39,294 bases of DNA from Actinomycetota bacterium (GTDB lineage Bacteria; Actinomycetota; Rubrobacteria; Rubrobacterales; Rubrobacteraceae): assembly GCA_902810695.1 (NCBI GenBank), contig CADDYV010000033.1, forward strand, positions 1-39,294, given 5' to 3'. Position 1 is the first letter of the stretch, and every line of letters starts with the position of its first letter. A program made the translations under genes and the position numbers. Shown one piece after another: positions 16,362 through 24,595 of the stretch. The notes beneath the pieces are model-generated. The model was not told the origin of the DNA and made no database searches. It was given only the letters and a program-made list of their open reading frames with translations.

Positions 16362-16724
16362 CTATTCCGAACCCTCTTCCTCTTCGGTCTCTTCTTCCAT
16401 TTCGACCGCAGGGGTGCCCAGGGACATCCCCTGGCTCTCTATGAATCGGCGTTCTGAAGTGTAAGCCTGGACCATCATCACCAGTTCGAGCCGGTCACGC
16501 TCGACAGGTAGGGTGCCTTCCTGCTCCTGTTTGACGAGGTCTTCGCCTTTCGCGCCCAACGTGTTCTCCAGCTCACCGATCCGGCGCCGCATCTTGAGCC
16601 GCCCGCCGGGGGTCAGACGCAGGAAGACCCTGTTCTCCGGCCCCTGTACTGGATAAACCCAGGCGCTCCTGAGCCAGGATTGCAGGATCTCGTTCCTAAG
16701 CTCCTCTTTGTTTCTTAACTCCAA
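16362..16724 (-). CDS. Hypothetical charged protein (120 aa)
   Basis: I do not recognise a family. The protein is hydrophilic and helical, begins LRNKEELRNEILQSWLRSAW, has a Gly/Arg-rich turn GGRLKMRRRIGE and ends in a Glu-rich tail (about 10 Glu in the last 14 residues). The TTG start is supported by gagagg just upstream and aggaggag a little farther. It is 40 bp upstream of the uracil-DNA glycosylase gene on the same strand, so co-transcription is possible. Confidence 0.7.
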   Translation of the reverse strand: MELRNKEELRNEILQSWLRSAWVYPVQGPENRVFLRLTPGGRLKMRRRIGELENTLGAKGEDLVKQEQEGTLPVERDRLELVMMVQAYTSERRFIESQGMSLGTPAVEMEEETEEEEGSE

Positions 16725-16814
16725 AGCCTCTCGCTCCTCCTAAAAAGCTCTCTGCACAATTTACCCTCTCCACGGCAGAAACTCTACCGCTACTCTGGCG
16801 TATGAGAGGTTGCT

Positions 16815-17357
16815 ATGGACAATCTATCACGAGACTCAACGCCAAATCCCTGGCATGATCTGCAAAATAGCCTGCCTGAAGCTTTTACGGCCCGCTCCAG
16901 AGGATTGTTTTCGGAGAACTTCGATCTTCTGCGACCGGACGGCGGAAAGTTCGGGCATCTCGATATATCCGGCGCAGGTTTTGAAGCCGGAGAAATCCGG
17001 GGAACCATCGAGGGCGCGAGCGGCGGTTACCGGATGTGGACCGGTAACACAGAAACACTTTTTGCAACTCCCCAGCGGTTTTCGGGAACTCTGGATCTGG
17101 CCGCCGGAGATCGCCGCTACAAGGCGCGAATTAACTTCTTCCGCAACACGGCATCCGCCCAGCACGGCGGGCACAACATTGTGCTCCTTACCGGCAACCT
17201 CTCTGGAAGAAGCTACCGGGCGCAACTGAACAAGTCGTATTCAGATTCCCTGCCGGTCGCCGTCTTCCTGCTCTTCTACGTCGCAGCCGCCCGCAAGAGA
17301 ATCTATCTGGCCCGTCCGGGACGCGGGGGTTTACAATCCCCGAAGAAGATGAAGTAA
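16815..17357 (+). CDS. Hypothetical protein, possibly tubby/scramblase-like beta fold (180 aa)
   Basis: Not firmly recognised. The middle is a series of beta strands with repeated Gly-rich turns (FGHLDISGAGFEAGEIRGTIE, GYRMWTGNTETLF, GRSYRAQLNKSYSDS). This recalls LURP-one/tubby C-terminal-like proteins; the resemblance is by eye only. One hydrophobic segment near the C-terminus (PVAVFLLFYVAAA, about 147-159) may touch the membrane. The ATG follows gagaggttgct. It is 11 bp upstream of the DUF4870 gene and likely in one operon with it. Confidence 0.65.
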   Translation: MDNLSRDSTPNPWHDLQNSLPEAFTARSRGLFSENFDLLRPDGGKFGHLDISGAGFEAGEIRGTIEGASGGYRMWTGNTETLFATPQRFSGTLDLAAGDRRYKARINFFRNTASAQHGGHNIVLLTGNLSGRSYRAQLNKSYSDSLPVAVFLLFYVAAARKRIYLARPGRGGLQSPKKMK

Positions 17358-17368
17358 GGGAACAAGCC

Positions 17369-17851
17369 ATGAGGCCCGAAGACGAGCAAAACTACGGCAG
17401 GCAGCGAGAACCCGACAGGGCGGGCAAAGCTTATAGCGGGCCGGGCTCACCGCAGAGAGATTTGAGCGTCCAGGATGAGAAGGTCTGGGCCGCGCTCTCC
17501 CACGCCAGCGTGCTCGTGTGGCCCTTCACGGGTTTTCTGCCGGTGGCGCCTCTGATCATCTGGTTGCTCTTCAGGGACCGCTCCCCCCGGATCGGGTTTC
17601 AGGCGCTGCAGTCTCTCTGTTATCAGACGGCCTGGCTCATCATCGGAGTGGCTGCGGGGATACTCGCGACCATCCTCACGGTCCTCACGCTGGGGCTCGC
17701 GCTGCTGCTGATCGTACCCCTGGGGCTCTTGCTTTCCCTCGTACCTTTCGCGCACCAGCTCTACGCCGCCTACAGGGTGATGCGGGGCTCGGACTTCCGC
17801 TACCCGCTCATAGCCGACAGGATAGACGCCGGGCGGCGCGGCCTGGTCTAG
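17369..17851 (+). CDS. DUF4870-type membrane protein
   Basis: A 160-aa protein: a hydrophilic N-terminus of about 35 residues, then EKVWAALSHASVLVWPF and two or three hydrophobic segments, including a long one (about 89-120) rich in Leu/Ile/Thr. The arrangement (soluble head, LSHAS, IGFQALQSLCYQ, HQLYAAYRVMRG) is typical of the DUF4870/Tic20-like small membrane family. The ATG has aaggga upstream. It sits between an unknown gene and, convergently, a PASTA kinase (6-bp gap). Confidence 0.88.
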   Translation: MRPEDEQNYGRQREPDRAGKAYSGPGSPQRDLSVQDEKVWAALSHASVLVWPFTGFLPVAPLIIWLLFRDRSPRIGFQALQSLCYQTAWLIIGVAAGILATILTVLTLGLALLLIVPLGLLLSLVPFAHQLYAAYRVMRGSDFRYPLIADRIDAGRRGLV

Positions 17852-17857
17852 AAATCT

Positions 17858-19210
17858 CTAGGACTGTGGTTGGGGATGCAGTTTGGGTGTCGCGTAGATG
17901 GTTACGGTGGAACCGGGAGGAGCCAGAGTCCCCATAGCCGGGTCGGTCGCCCAGGTTACGCCCCGGTTCGCGTATCCCGGATGCTGGTCGTAGACGAATC
18001 TAACCCTGAATCCACGTCTCGCCAGGATATTCTCCGCCGAGTAGTCGAAGAACTCCCGCACGTTCGGCACCATGACGTAGTTAGAGGTGTCCTTGCTCGC
18101 GGTTTTCTTTTCCGCCGAGGCAGTATTCTTCTGCTTCTCCGAAGCCTGCAAATGTTTTGCGGGAGTCTCAGGAGCCTTTCCTTTGGGAGATTTCACAGCC
18201 CCGGATGAAGCGGCGGCCTTCTCGCTCTTCCCGGAATCAGATCCCACGTGCCCGAGTCCGGCTGCGAGCGAGGCTCCGCCCCCGAATACCACGAGCAGGG
18301 CGAGAGCGGCGGCGACAAGCAGTTTCTTCCCGCCCGTTGCGCGCCTACCCAGCGGGCCGGTACTGTTGCCCCGGAGAGCGTCCAACATCGCATCCGCCGA
18401 AGGGTAGCGGTCCTTCGGATCTTTGGAGAGGGCCTTCAGGATCACCGTCTCGACGTGCGGAGATATCTTCTTGTTCAACTCGCGCGGTGGCCGGGGAGCC
18501 TCGTGCAGCTGGCTTTTGACCAGGCTCTTGAGGTCTCCGGCGAAGGGCGGCTCTCCGGTCAGGCAGTGGTAGAGCAGGATGCCAACGGAGTAGATGTCGC
18601 TCTGCGGGGTAACCTCTTTGCCGGAGAGCTGCTCCGGGGACATGTAGCGCGCGCTGCCCACGATCTCCCCCGTCTCGCTCTCTTCGTCTTCAATCATGCG
18701 GGCGATACCGAAATCGGCGACCTTCACGGTGCCGTCCCAGGTATTAAGAATGTTGGAAGGCTTTATGTCGCGGTGGACGATCCCGCGCCGGTGGGCGTAA
18801 GAGAGGGCTCGCAGGACCTGCTCGGCTAGGCTCAACGTGAGCAACTCGCTCAGGCGTCCTCTCTTCTCGATAAGCGTCCCCACGTCGTTGCCGTCAACGT
18901 ACTCGGCGACGATGAAGGGAAGCTGGCCGTCCCGGTAGATATCGTAGATCCTGACGATGTTCTCGTGGTCCAGCAGGGCCATCGCCCTCGCTTCTTGCCT
19001 GAAGCGTATCCTGTAGATCGGGTCCTCGGCGTAACGGTCCCTCAGAGTCTTGAGGGCGACCAGACGGCCCAGAACCGTATCCTCTGCCCGGTAGACGACG
19101 GCCATGCCACCGGAGCCGATCATGCTCTGCACCCGATAACGACCAACGAGGGCTGTTTCCAGCCTGCGATCCAGTGCCTTACCGCCTTTTGACATCATCC
19201 TCCCCATCAA
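17858..19210 (-). CDS. PknB-like Ser/Thr protein kinase with one PASTA domain
   Basis: A 450-aa membrane kinase. The N-terminal kinase domain (about 24-280) is complete: glycine loop IGSGGMAVVY (31-40), VAIK-type lysine K54, HRDIKPSN with D148, DFG with D166, and MSPEQ at the activation-segment end. A TM helix lies at about 297-319, then a Lys/Ala/Ser-rich linker, and a single PASTA domain (about 380-441). PASTA kinases sense muropeptides/lipid II and regulate the cell wall; most have three or four PASTA units, so one is short. The frame begins with TTG-ATG; internal ATGs at 19198/19195 after ggggagg are alternatives. No phosphatase gene is adjacent. Confidence 0.95.
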   Translation of the reverse strand: MMGRMMSKGGKALDRRLETALVGRYRVQSMIGSGGMAVVYRAEDTVLGRLVALKTLRDRYAEDPIYRIRFRQEARAMALLDHENIVRIYDIYRDGQLPFIVAEYVDGNDVGTLIEKRGRLSELLTLSLAEQVLRALSYAHRRGIVHRDIKPSNILNTWDGTVKVADFGIARMIEDEESETGEIVGSARYMSPEQLSGKEVTPQSDIYSVGILLYHCLTGEPPFAGDLKSLVKSQLHEAPRPPRELNKKISPHVETVILKALSKDPKDRYPSADAMLDALRGNSTGPLGRRATGGKKLLVAAALALLVVFGGGASLAAGLGHVGSDSGKSEKAAASSGAVKSPKGKAPETPAKHLQASEKQKNTASAEKKTASKDTSNYVMVPNVREFFDYSAENILARRGFRVRFVYDQHPGYANRGVTWATDPAMGTLAPPGSTVTIYATPKLHPQPQS

Positions 19211-19344
19211 GCAGTAAGTATATACTCAGAGCCGCGACCAGGACTCCCCCCAAAGCCCTTTAGTCGCTTGGCGCACAACATCGTGCAGCATACCATGTCT
19301 AGCCCCAAATTGTGGCATTTTAAGGCTCTTCAAGACTTCAATTT

Positions 19345-21024
19345 TTACTTTTTCAGATACCAGTCGGCATATACAGCCCCGGTCCACACCGGATGCACGC
19401 TGAATCCTCCCACTTTGGGCGATACGAAGTCATACTCCACCGGATAGTAGAGCGGGACTATCGGATGATCGGCGAGGATCTGCTTCTGGATCTTCTGGTA
19501 GAGCACGAGCCGCTTCTTTCTGTCCAGCATGTACTGCGCCTTCTCCAGCTCTTTGTCTACTTTGGGGTTGGAGTATTTCGCGTAGTTGTTGGCCGGGATC
19601 TGGTTCGAGTTGAACAGGATATTCAGAAAGTCCGAGGGGTCCGGGTAGTCCTGGTACCAGTTGGCGAGCCCGGCATCGGTCTTCCCGGCTTTGGTCTGGC
19701 TCAGGTACTCGCTGAAGGAGACATTTCGTATGCTCGCCTTGATCCCGACATCCGACAGATTTTGTTGGATGACCTGGGAGATTTTATCCCCGTCCGGGTC
19801 CTTGGCGGTCCAGAACACCATCTTGGTCCCTTTGGGGAGACCTGCTGCTTTGAGCATCTGCCTGGCCTTCTTCGGGTCGAAGGTAGTCTGCTTGATGCTC
19901 TTGTCGTAGCCGGGCATGTTGGGCGGCAGGATCTGGTTCGCCACAGTTGCCCGCCCGTTTATAACCTGGATGACGCGCCTCTTATCTATGGCGTACTGCA
20001 ACGCCTGGCGCACCTTCGGGTTGCTCCAGGGCTTCTTCTGAGTATTCACATAGAAATACTCCAGCACGTTGAGCGTGCCGCTCCTGATGTAGTCTTTCCA
20101 CTTCGGATTGTTCTTGACGGAGGCGTAGTCGGCAGATGGTATGCCTCCACCCGCAATCTGTGATGAACCCTGCTCCACGCGCAGCAGCGCCACGTGCGGA
20201 TCTACCCCGATGTCGAAGTCTATCTCGTCCAGCCTGGCAGCGGCGGTTTCCGAAGCACCGCTCGGGTTCTTGTAGCCCTGGTTCTTCACCAGGATCAGCT
20301 TCGAGCCATGCTTCCATACCTTGAGCCTGAAGGGTCCGTTCCCAACCGCGTTGGTCGCGAAGTTCGGACCGTATTTCTCGACCGCTTTCTTCGGGACCGC
20401 CGAGGCCGAGGGCACACACATCGTCTGCAGGAAGGTCTGGTCGGGCTTCTCCAGATCGAACTGTATCCTCGTCGGAGAGAGGACCTTTATGCCCTTGATC
20501 TCCCCTTTGGGGTTCTTTTGGTATTCCTTTGCCCCGACGATATTGGTGTAGAAGCCGGTTACGGGGCTCTTGGTCTTGGGGTCCATGATGCGCTCGATGG
20601 CGTACTTGAACGCCGCCGCGTCGGTGGGCTCCCCGTCAACGAACTTTATGCCCGGATGGATGTCGAAGACGTATCTTTTGCCGCCGTTCTGGGGCTTGGG
20701 CACGGACTTCGCTGCCCACGGCACGAAGCTCTTGCCGCTCTTGTCGTAGGTGATGAGCGTAACGAACATGGCGTGGATCAGAGGCCAGCTCACGAAGTCG
20801 TAGGCGAGCGCCGGATCGAGCGTGGGTGGGTCGCTGTCGAAACTCGTCTTGATAGTGCCACCCTTGATGGGCTTTCCGCCGCCCTGCGAGCCGCCTTGCT
20901 GGCTGCTACCGCCGCACCCAGCAACCCCCAGCAGGGCAGCGCCCGCAAGTCCCGCGCCACCGGCCTTCAGAAAGTTCCGGCGGCTGATCCCTGGTCCCCC
21001 CGCCTGTGCTCCATTCTCCCCCAT
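19345..21024 (-). CDS. ABC peptide-type substrate-binding protein (family 5), Tat lipoprotein
   Basis: A 559-aa extracytoplasmic solute-binding protein of the oligopeptide/nickel-type family 5. The N-terminus has a twin-arginine motif SRRNFLKAGGAG and a lipobox ending at C37 (GVAGC), so it should be exported folded through Tat and lipid-anchored. The body shows the family pattern GGTIKTSFDSDPPTLDPALAY (about 54-74) and FDPKKARQMLKAAGLPKG. The ATG at 21024 is chosen because aaaggaag is just upstream. No permease or ATPase gene is adjacent, so it is an orphan and the ligand is unknown. Confidence 0.93.
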   Translation of the reverse strand: MGENGAQAGGPGISRRNFLKAGGAGLAGAALLGVAGCGGSSQQGGSQGGGKPIKGGTIKTSFDSDPPTLDPALAYDFVSWPLIHAMFVTLITYDKSGKSFVPWAAKSVPKPQNGGKRYVFDIHPGIKFVDGEPTDAAAFKYAIERIMDPKTKSPVTGFYTNIVGAKEYQKNPKGEIKGIKVLSPTRIQFDLEKPDQTFLQTMCVPSASAVPKKAVEKYGPNFATNAVGNGPFRLKVWKHGSKLILVKNQGYKNPSGASETAAARLDEIDFDIGVDPHVALLRVEQGSSQIAGGGIPSADYASVKNNPKWKDYIRSGTLNVLEYFYVNTQKKPWSNPKVRQALQYAIDKRRVIQVINGRATVANQILPPNMPGYDKSIKQTTFDPKKARQMLKAAGLPKGTKMVFWTAKDPDGDKISQVIQQNLSDVGIKASIRNVSFSEYLSQTKAGKTDAGLANWYQDYPDPSDFLNILFNSNQIPANNYAKYSNPKVDKELEKAQYMLDRKKRLVLYQKIQKQILADHPIVPLYYPVEYDFVSPKVGGFSVHPVWTGAVYADWYLKK

Positions 21025-21227
21025 GGATCTTCCTTTCTCCTCACGCAGGCGTATCACTGTTTCAGGGAAGCATATAACATGCCACCCTCATTTAAAACGG
21101 AAATCGCTACTGTTTTCTCGAACATTCCAAATCAGCGCAGGAACAACCCCGCGCCCCGACAGTTCAAGCTGGCAACCGCAAATCGAGCTTGCAGCCGCAG
21201 CAAAAGCTCAGCCAGCGAGCCTCGCCC

Positions 21228-21590
21228 CTAGAAGCCCGACGTTTCCGCGCCGCGAACCTCGAACCAGGACTTTCCGCGGCCCAGAATCGGCTCCATAAAG
21301 CTCTCCCGGCCAACGCTTACCAGCTCAAGTGCCGCCTCGGTCTCGATCCCTTGCGGCGGGTCGAGAGCAACCAGCTTGCAACCCCTGCAAGGCCCGAAGA
21401 GCACCGAAATAAGCTCCCCAGCACCGGTCTTCCTCACCCACCAGTCATCCCCACCTCTCGACGGGAGGAAAGCTCTGGCATCCTCTTCACTGCTGAATAC
21501 CGGCAGGACCGCCCCACCGCTCGCAAGACTCCTGCTCAGAACTTCCATCTGACCATGCGTATACTTGACTATCAGCCAGTAATAAGGCAT
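21228..21590 (-). CDS. Hypothetical protein (120 aa)
   Basis: I do not recognise a family. The product is a small alpha/beta protein with a segment LPVFSSEEDARAFL that recalls SseB-like domains, then DDWWVRKTGAGELISVLFG and a CRGC pair. I choose the ATG at 21590 (gcgggaga just before it); the open frame extends 30 codons farther upstream to a TTG, and that region is less convincing. It is on the same strand as the upstream of the SBP gene but separated by about 200 bp of non-coding DNA with AT-rich patches. Confidence 0.6.
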   Translation of the reverse strand: MPYYWLIVKYTHGQMEVLSRSLASGGAVLPVFSSEEDARAFLPSRGGDDWWVRKTGAGELISVLFGPCRGCKLVALDPPQGIETEAALELVSVGRESFMEPILGRGKSWFEVRGAETSGF

Positions 21591-21908
21591 TCTCCCGCGG
21601 GGCGAGCGTCGTACTGGCCCGGATAATTGGGTACTCTCTTCTACTCGCAAAACCTCTCCCCGTCTGTAGTATAGAACCAAACCTCATCTTAGGCTCCCCA
21701 ACTCCCAACGCGCAACGAAAAAACGACGTTCTTAATCGCCGATTAACAATAAATAATCTAGATAACCCGGTTGTAAAGTCAGTCCTACATCTTGTGTAGA
21801 AGCAGAAACATTTGTGTCTATTTAGGTTATTTCGTTAAGCCTTGTTGCTTTATGCAGATAACTTAATGTATAGTGTTGAATGAATTTCACAAAACCTGGA
21901 GGGGGAGG

Positions 21909-22565
21909 ATGGATTCTTTCAGGCATTCTCAAGGCTCGTCTGGTTCTGAGTCCAGAATGATGAGACGCGGCGACTTTCTGAAGCTAGGCGCTTCTTTCAT
22001 CGCGGGAGCGGCGGTGATTTGGGGGGTTCCTGGCGGGGCTTCGGCGCAGCAGTCGTTGCTCTCTGGTCTGACGGCGGAGTTCACGAGAGCGGCCAGGCAG
22101 TATGTAGTGCCGGTGGAGATTCTGCTCGCGATGGGCTATATCAACACGCGATGGGAGATGCCCTATCCCGGCTCCGGATATTACAGGAGGGGCAATCCCG
22201 AAGGTCGCGGCACCTACGGGATGATGGCCCTCGTTCAGAACCCTTCTTCGGACACTTTAGGCGCAGCGGCGAGGCTCACCGGGCTTTCGGAGGAGAGCCT
22301 CATCACCGACCGCTTCTCGAACATACTTGGTGGGGCAGCGCTTCTGGCGGACTCACAAGGGACGCCCAAGCCCTCGACGCTGGGCGGCTGGTACGGGGCC
22401 GTCTCCGGCAATGGAGGATACGGGACAGTCTACAGCGCCGTGGCGGGGGTAGGCGGTGGCACCCTGTATGCTGACCAGGTATTCTCCGCGATCCAGAGCG
22501 GGGCCACGAAGCTGCTAAACACCGGGGAGCACATAAACCTTCGCGCAAAGGAGGCCGTCGCATGA
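21909..22565 (+). CDS. Tat-exported protein with transglycosylase-like domain (amidase partner)
   Basis: A 218-aa protein with a Tat signal: RRGDFLKLGASF, then a hydrophobic stretch and the likely cut after GGASAQ. The mature part (PVEILLAMGYINTRWEMP, GTYGMMALVQ, LTGLSEESL, LLADSQG) looks like a lysozyme/transglycosylase-type domain with a Glu in the family position, though I could not fix the catalytic residue. The ATG is preceded by ggagggggagg. Its TGA overlaps the next start (ATGA), so it is translated with the amidase. In relatives I recall these two parts as one polypeptide. Confidence 0.75.
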   Translation: MDSFRHSQGSSGSESRMMRRGDFLKLGASFIAGAAVIWGVPGGASAQQSLLSGLTAEFTRAARQYVVPVEILLAMGYINTRWEMPYPGSGYYRRGNPEGRGTYGMMALVQNPSSDTLGAAARLTGLSEESLITDRFSNILGGAALLADSQGTPKPSTLGGWYGAVSGNGGYGTVYSAVAGVGGGTLYADQVFSAIQSGATKLLNTGEHINLRAKEAVA

Positions 22566-23488
22566 GCGCCGGATATCCGAACGCGGTCTGGTACCCGGCC
22601 AGTTCCAACAACTACAGCGGGGCCAACCGTCCCTACTCGAACCCCATAAACAAGATCATAATCCACGTAACCCAGGGCTCGTGGTCGGCGACCGTCAACT
22701 GGTTCGAGAACCCGAACGCCCAGGTTTCCGCCCACTACGTGGTGCGTTCCTCCGACGGCCAGGTAGCTCAGTCGGTGAGCGAGCAGAATATCGCCTGGCA
22801 CGCGGACAACTGGACTTACAACCAGATATCGGTCGGCATCGAGCACGAAGGCTACATTGATGATTCCTCTTGGTTCACCGACGCGATGTACCAGTCTTCC
22901 GCCAGGGTTTCCGCCTACCTCTGCGACAAGTACAGCATACCGGCGGACCGCAACCACATAATCGGGCACAACGAAGTACCGGGCTCGGACCACCAGGACC
23001 CCGGCCCCTACTGGGACTGGAACCTCTACATGCGCTACGTAAGCGGGTACGATGGCCCCTCTACCTCTGGCAACGGTGGATACTCCCAGGTCGTGGACAA
23101 CGCCAGCTCCAGCAGGTTCTACGCCTCGGGCAAATGGGGATACGCCAACTGGAACCCGCAGCACTACTACTGGAACTACCGCTACACCACCCCGAAGAAG
23201 AACTCGGACGCCGCGTACTTCAAGATCAGAATTCCGCAGACCGGCAACTACGCCGTCTACGCTCGCTGGCCAGCAAACGCACGGTACAACCCTTCCGTGC
23301 CGTATGGGATCAAGACAACCTCGGGTTTGAAGTGGGTGAACGTCAACCAGACTAGGAACGGCGGCAGTTGGGTCCTCCTCGGCACCTTCAATCTCGCGGC
23401 GGGGGACGACAACAAGGTTCTTATCTCGCGCTGGACGAGCGCGAAAGGCTACATAATCGCCGACGCAGTCAAGGTCGTACAGCGGTAG
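22562..23488 (+). CDS. N-acetylmuramoyl-L-alanine amidase with golvesin-like C-terminal domain
   Basis: A 308-aa peptidoglycan amidase (Amidase_2/PGRP fold, about 25-160). Zinc ligands by alignment with AmpD-type enzymes are H35 (IIIHVTQG), H136 (IIGHNEVPG) and D146 (HQDPGPYWDW). The C-terminal part (about 174-308) is a beta-sandwich of golvesin/xanthan-lyase-like type (FKIRIPQTGNYAVYARWP, GYIIADAVKVVQR), probably carbohydrate or wall binding. There is no signal peptide of its own. It starts inside the stop of the Tat-signal gene (ATGA) and ends 2 bp from the convergent quinone oxidoreductase gene. Confidence 0.93.
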   Translation: MSAGYPNAVWYPASSNNYSGANRPYSNPINKIIIHVTQGSWSATVNWFENPNAQVSAHYVVRSSDGQVAQSVSEQNIAWHADNWTYNQISVGIEHEGYIDDSSWFTDAMYQSSARVSAYLCDKYSIPADRNHIIGHNEVPGSDHQDPGPYWDWNLYMRYVSGYDGPSTSGNGGYSQVVDNASSSRFYASGKWGYANWNPQHYYWNYRYTTPKKNSDAAYFKIRIPQTGNYAVYARWPANARYNPSVPYGIKTTSGLKWVNVNQTRNGGSWVLLGTFNLAAGDDNKVLISRWTSAKGYIIADAVKVVQR

Positions 23489-23490
23489 TT

Positions 23491-24474
23491 TCAGGGGTTC
23501 AGGATGATCTTGCCGGTCGTCCTGCGCCCTTCGAGGTCCGCGTGGGCCCGGGCGGCCTGCTCCAGCGGATAGCGGGCGCCGATGGTCAGCTTCAAATCTC
23601 CGGTCGAGATCCAGCGCACAACCTCTCTGAGGCTCGGGACGGATAGCTCGGGACGCGACATGATGCGGGGCAGGTAGAAGCCGGCTACGGTGTGGTTTTT
23701 GTACATCAGGCTGGCGGGTACGATGGTCCCCCGCTCCCCGCTCGCGGCCCCGAAGACCACCATCCGCCCGAAGGTAGCCAAACACGAGAGGTTCTTCTCG
23801 GGGAAATCGGCGCCGACCATCTCCAGGATGACATCGGCCCCGCGCCCGTCTGTCGCCTCTCTGACCCGCTCCGGCCAGTCTTCCTCCGTGTAGTTGATCA
23901 GCACGTCCGCTCCCAGGGACTCCGCCAGCTCCAGCTTCTCTTGGGTGCCGGCGGTTGCGATCACCATTCCCGCGCCCATGAGCTTCGCCATCTGGACGGC
24001 CAGGGACCCCACGCCTCCCGCCGCGGCATGGACGAGCACGCTCTCTCCTTCCTCCAGCCGCCCGGAAGTCTTGAGGACGTGGTAGGCGGTCAGGCCCTGG
24101 AGCGGAACCGCGGCAGCCTCGTCGAAGTCCAGACCCTCGGGGACGGGTATGAGAGCCCGCGCCGGAGCGAGCGCGTACTCCGCGTAGCCGCCGGTTCCGA
24201 CGAGCGCCACCACCCGGTCGCTGGCGTTCGCGTCCTCCACGCCCTCTCCAACCTCGGAGACGATGCCGGCCACCTCGCTCCCCGGTATGAAAGGCAGCTC
24301 CTGGCGGACGAGGTACTGGTTTCTTCGGCGCATCGTATCCGCGTAGTTAACGCCTATGGAGCGGACTTCGATCAGGACCTCGCCCTCACCCGGCGCAGGC
24401 TTCTCGGCGTCGGTGTAGCGGAGCACCTCCGGCTCCCCGAACTCCTCCACGAGCACGGCTTTCATCTGCGGCAT
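23491..24474 (-). CDS. Quinone oxidoreductase, MDR family (zinc-independent type)
   Basis: A 327-aa NADPH:quinone oxidoreductase of the medium-chain dehydrogenase family. Features are the GroES-like N-terminus (VLVEEFGEPEVLRY, GVNYADTMRRRNQY), FIPGSEVAGIV, the segment VPLQGLTAYHVL and the Rossmann motif AAAGGVGSLAVQMAK. No structural zinc cysteines are seen, as in Qor. The ATG follows aaggagtcctgg. It may reduce quinones or enones. It is divergent from the acyl-CoA dehydrogenase operon. Confidence 0.93.
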   Translation of the reverse strand: MPQMKAVLVEEFGEPEVLRYTDAEKPAPGEGEVLIEVRSIGVNYADTMRRRNQYLVRQELPFIPGSEVAGIVSEVGEGVEDANASDRVVALVGTGGYAEYALAPARALIPVPEGLDFDEAAAVPLQGLTAYHVLKTSGRLEEGESVLVHAAAGGVGSLAVQMAKLMGAGMVIATAGTQEKLELAESLGADVLINYTEEDWPERVREATDGRGADVILEMVGADFPEKNLSCLATFGRMVVFGAASGERGTIVPASLMYKNHTVAGFYLPRIMSRPELSVPSLREVVRWISTGDLKLTIGARYPLEQAARAHADLEGRRTTGKIILNP

Positions 24475-24595
24475 CCAGGACTCCTTCCGCTTGTAGACTT
24501 CTCGCGCAGCAGACTATACCAACGCTCGCGCGCCGGACTGGTTGCGGCGTCCGGTATACTGGGGCGCACGCGGTATGGAAAGGGAGTAAACGCTT

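Noticed and set aside
22430-23785. Open minus-strand frame of 451 codons over the amidase gene
   Set aside because: It is antisense to the zinc amidase with all its ligands in place; Val/Arg/Gly-rich low-complexity translation is typical of a shadow.
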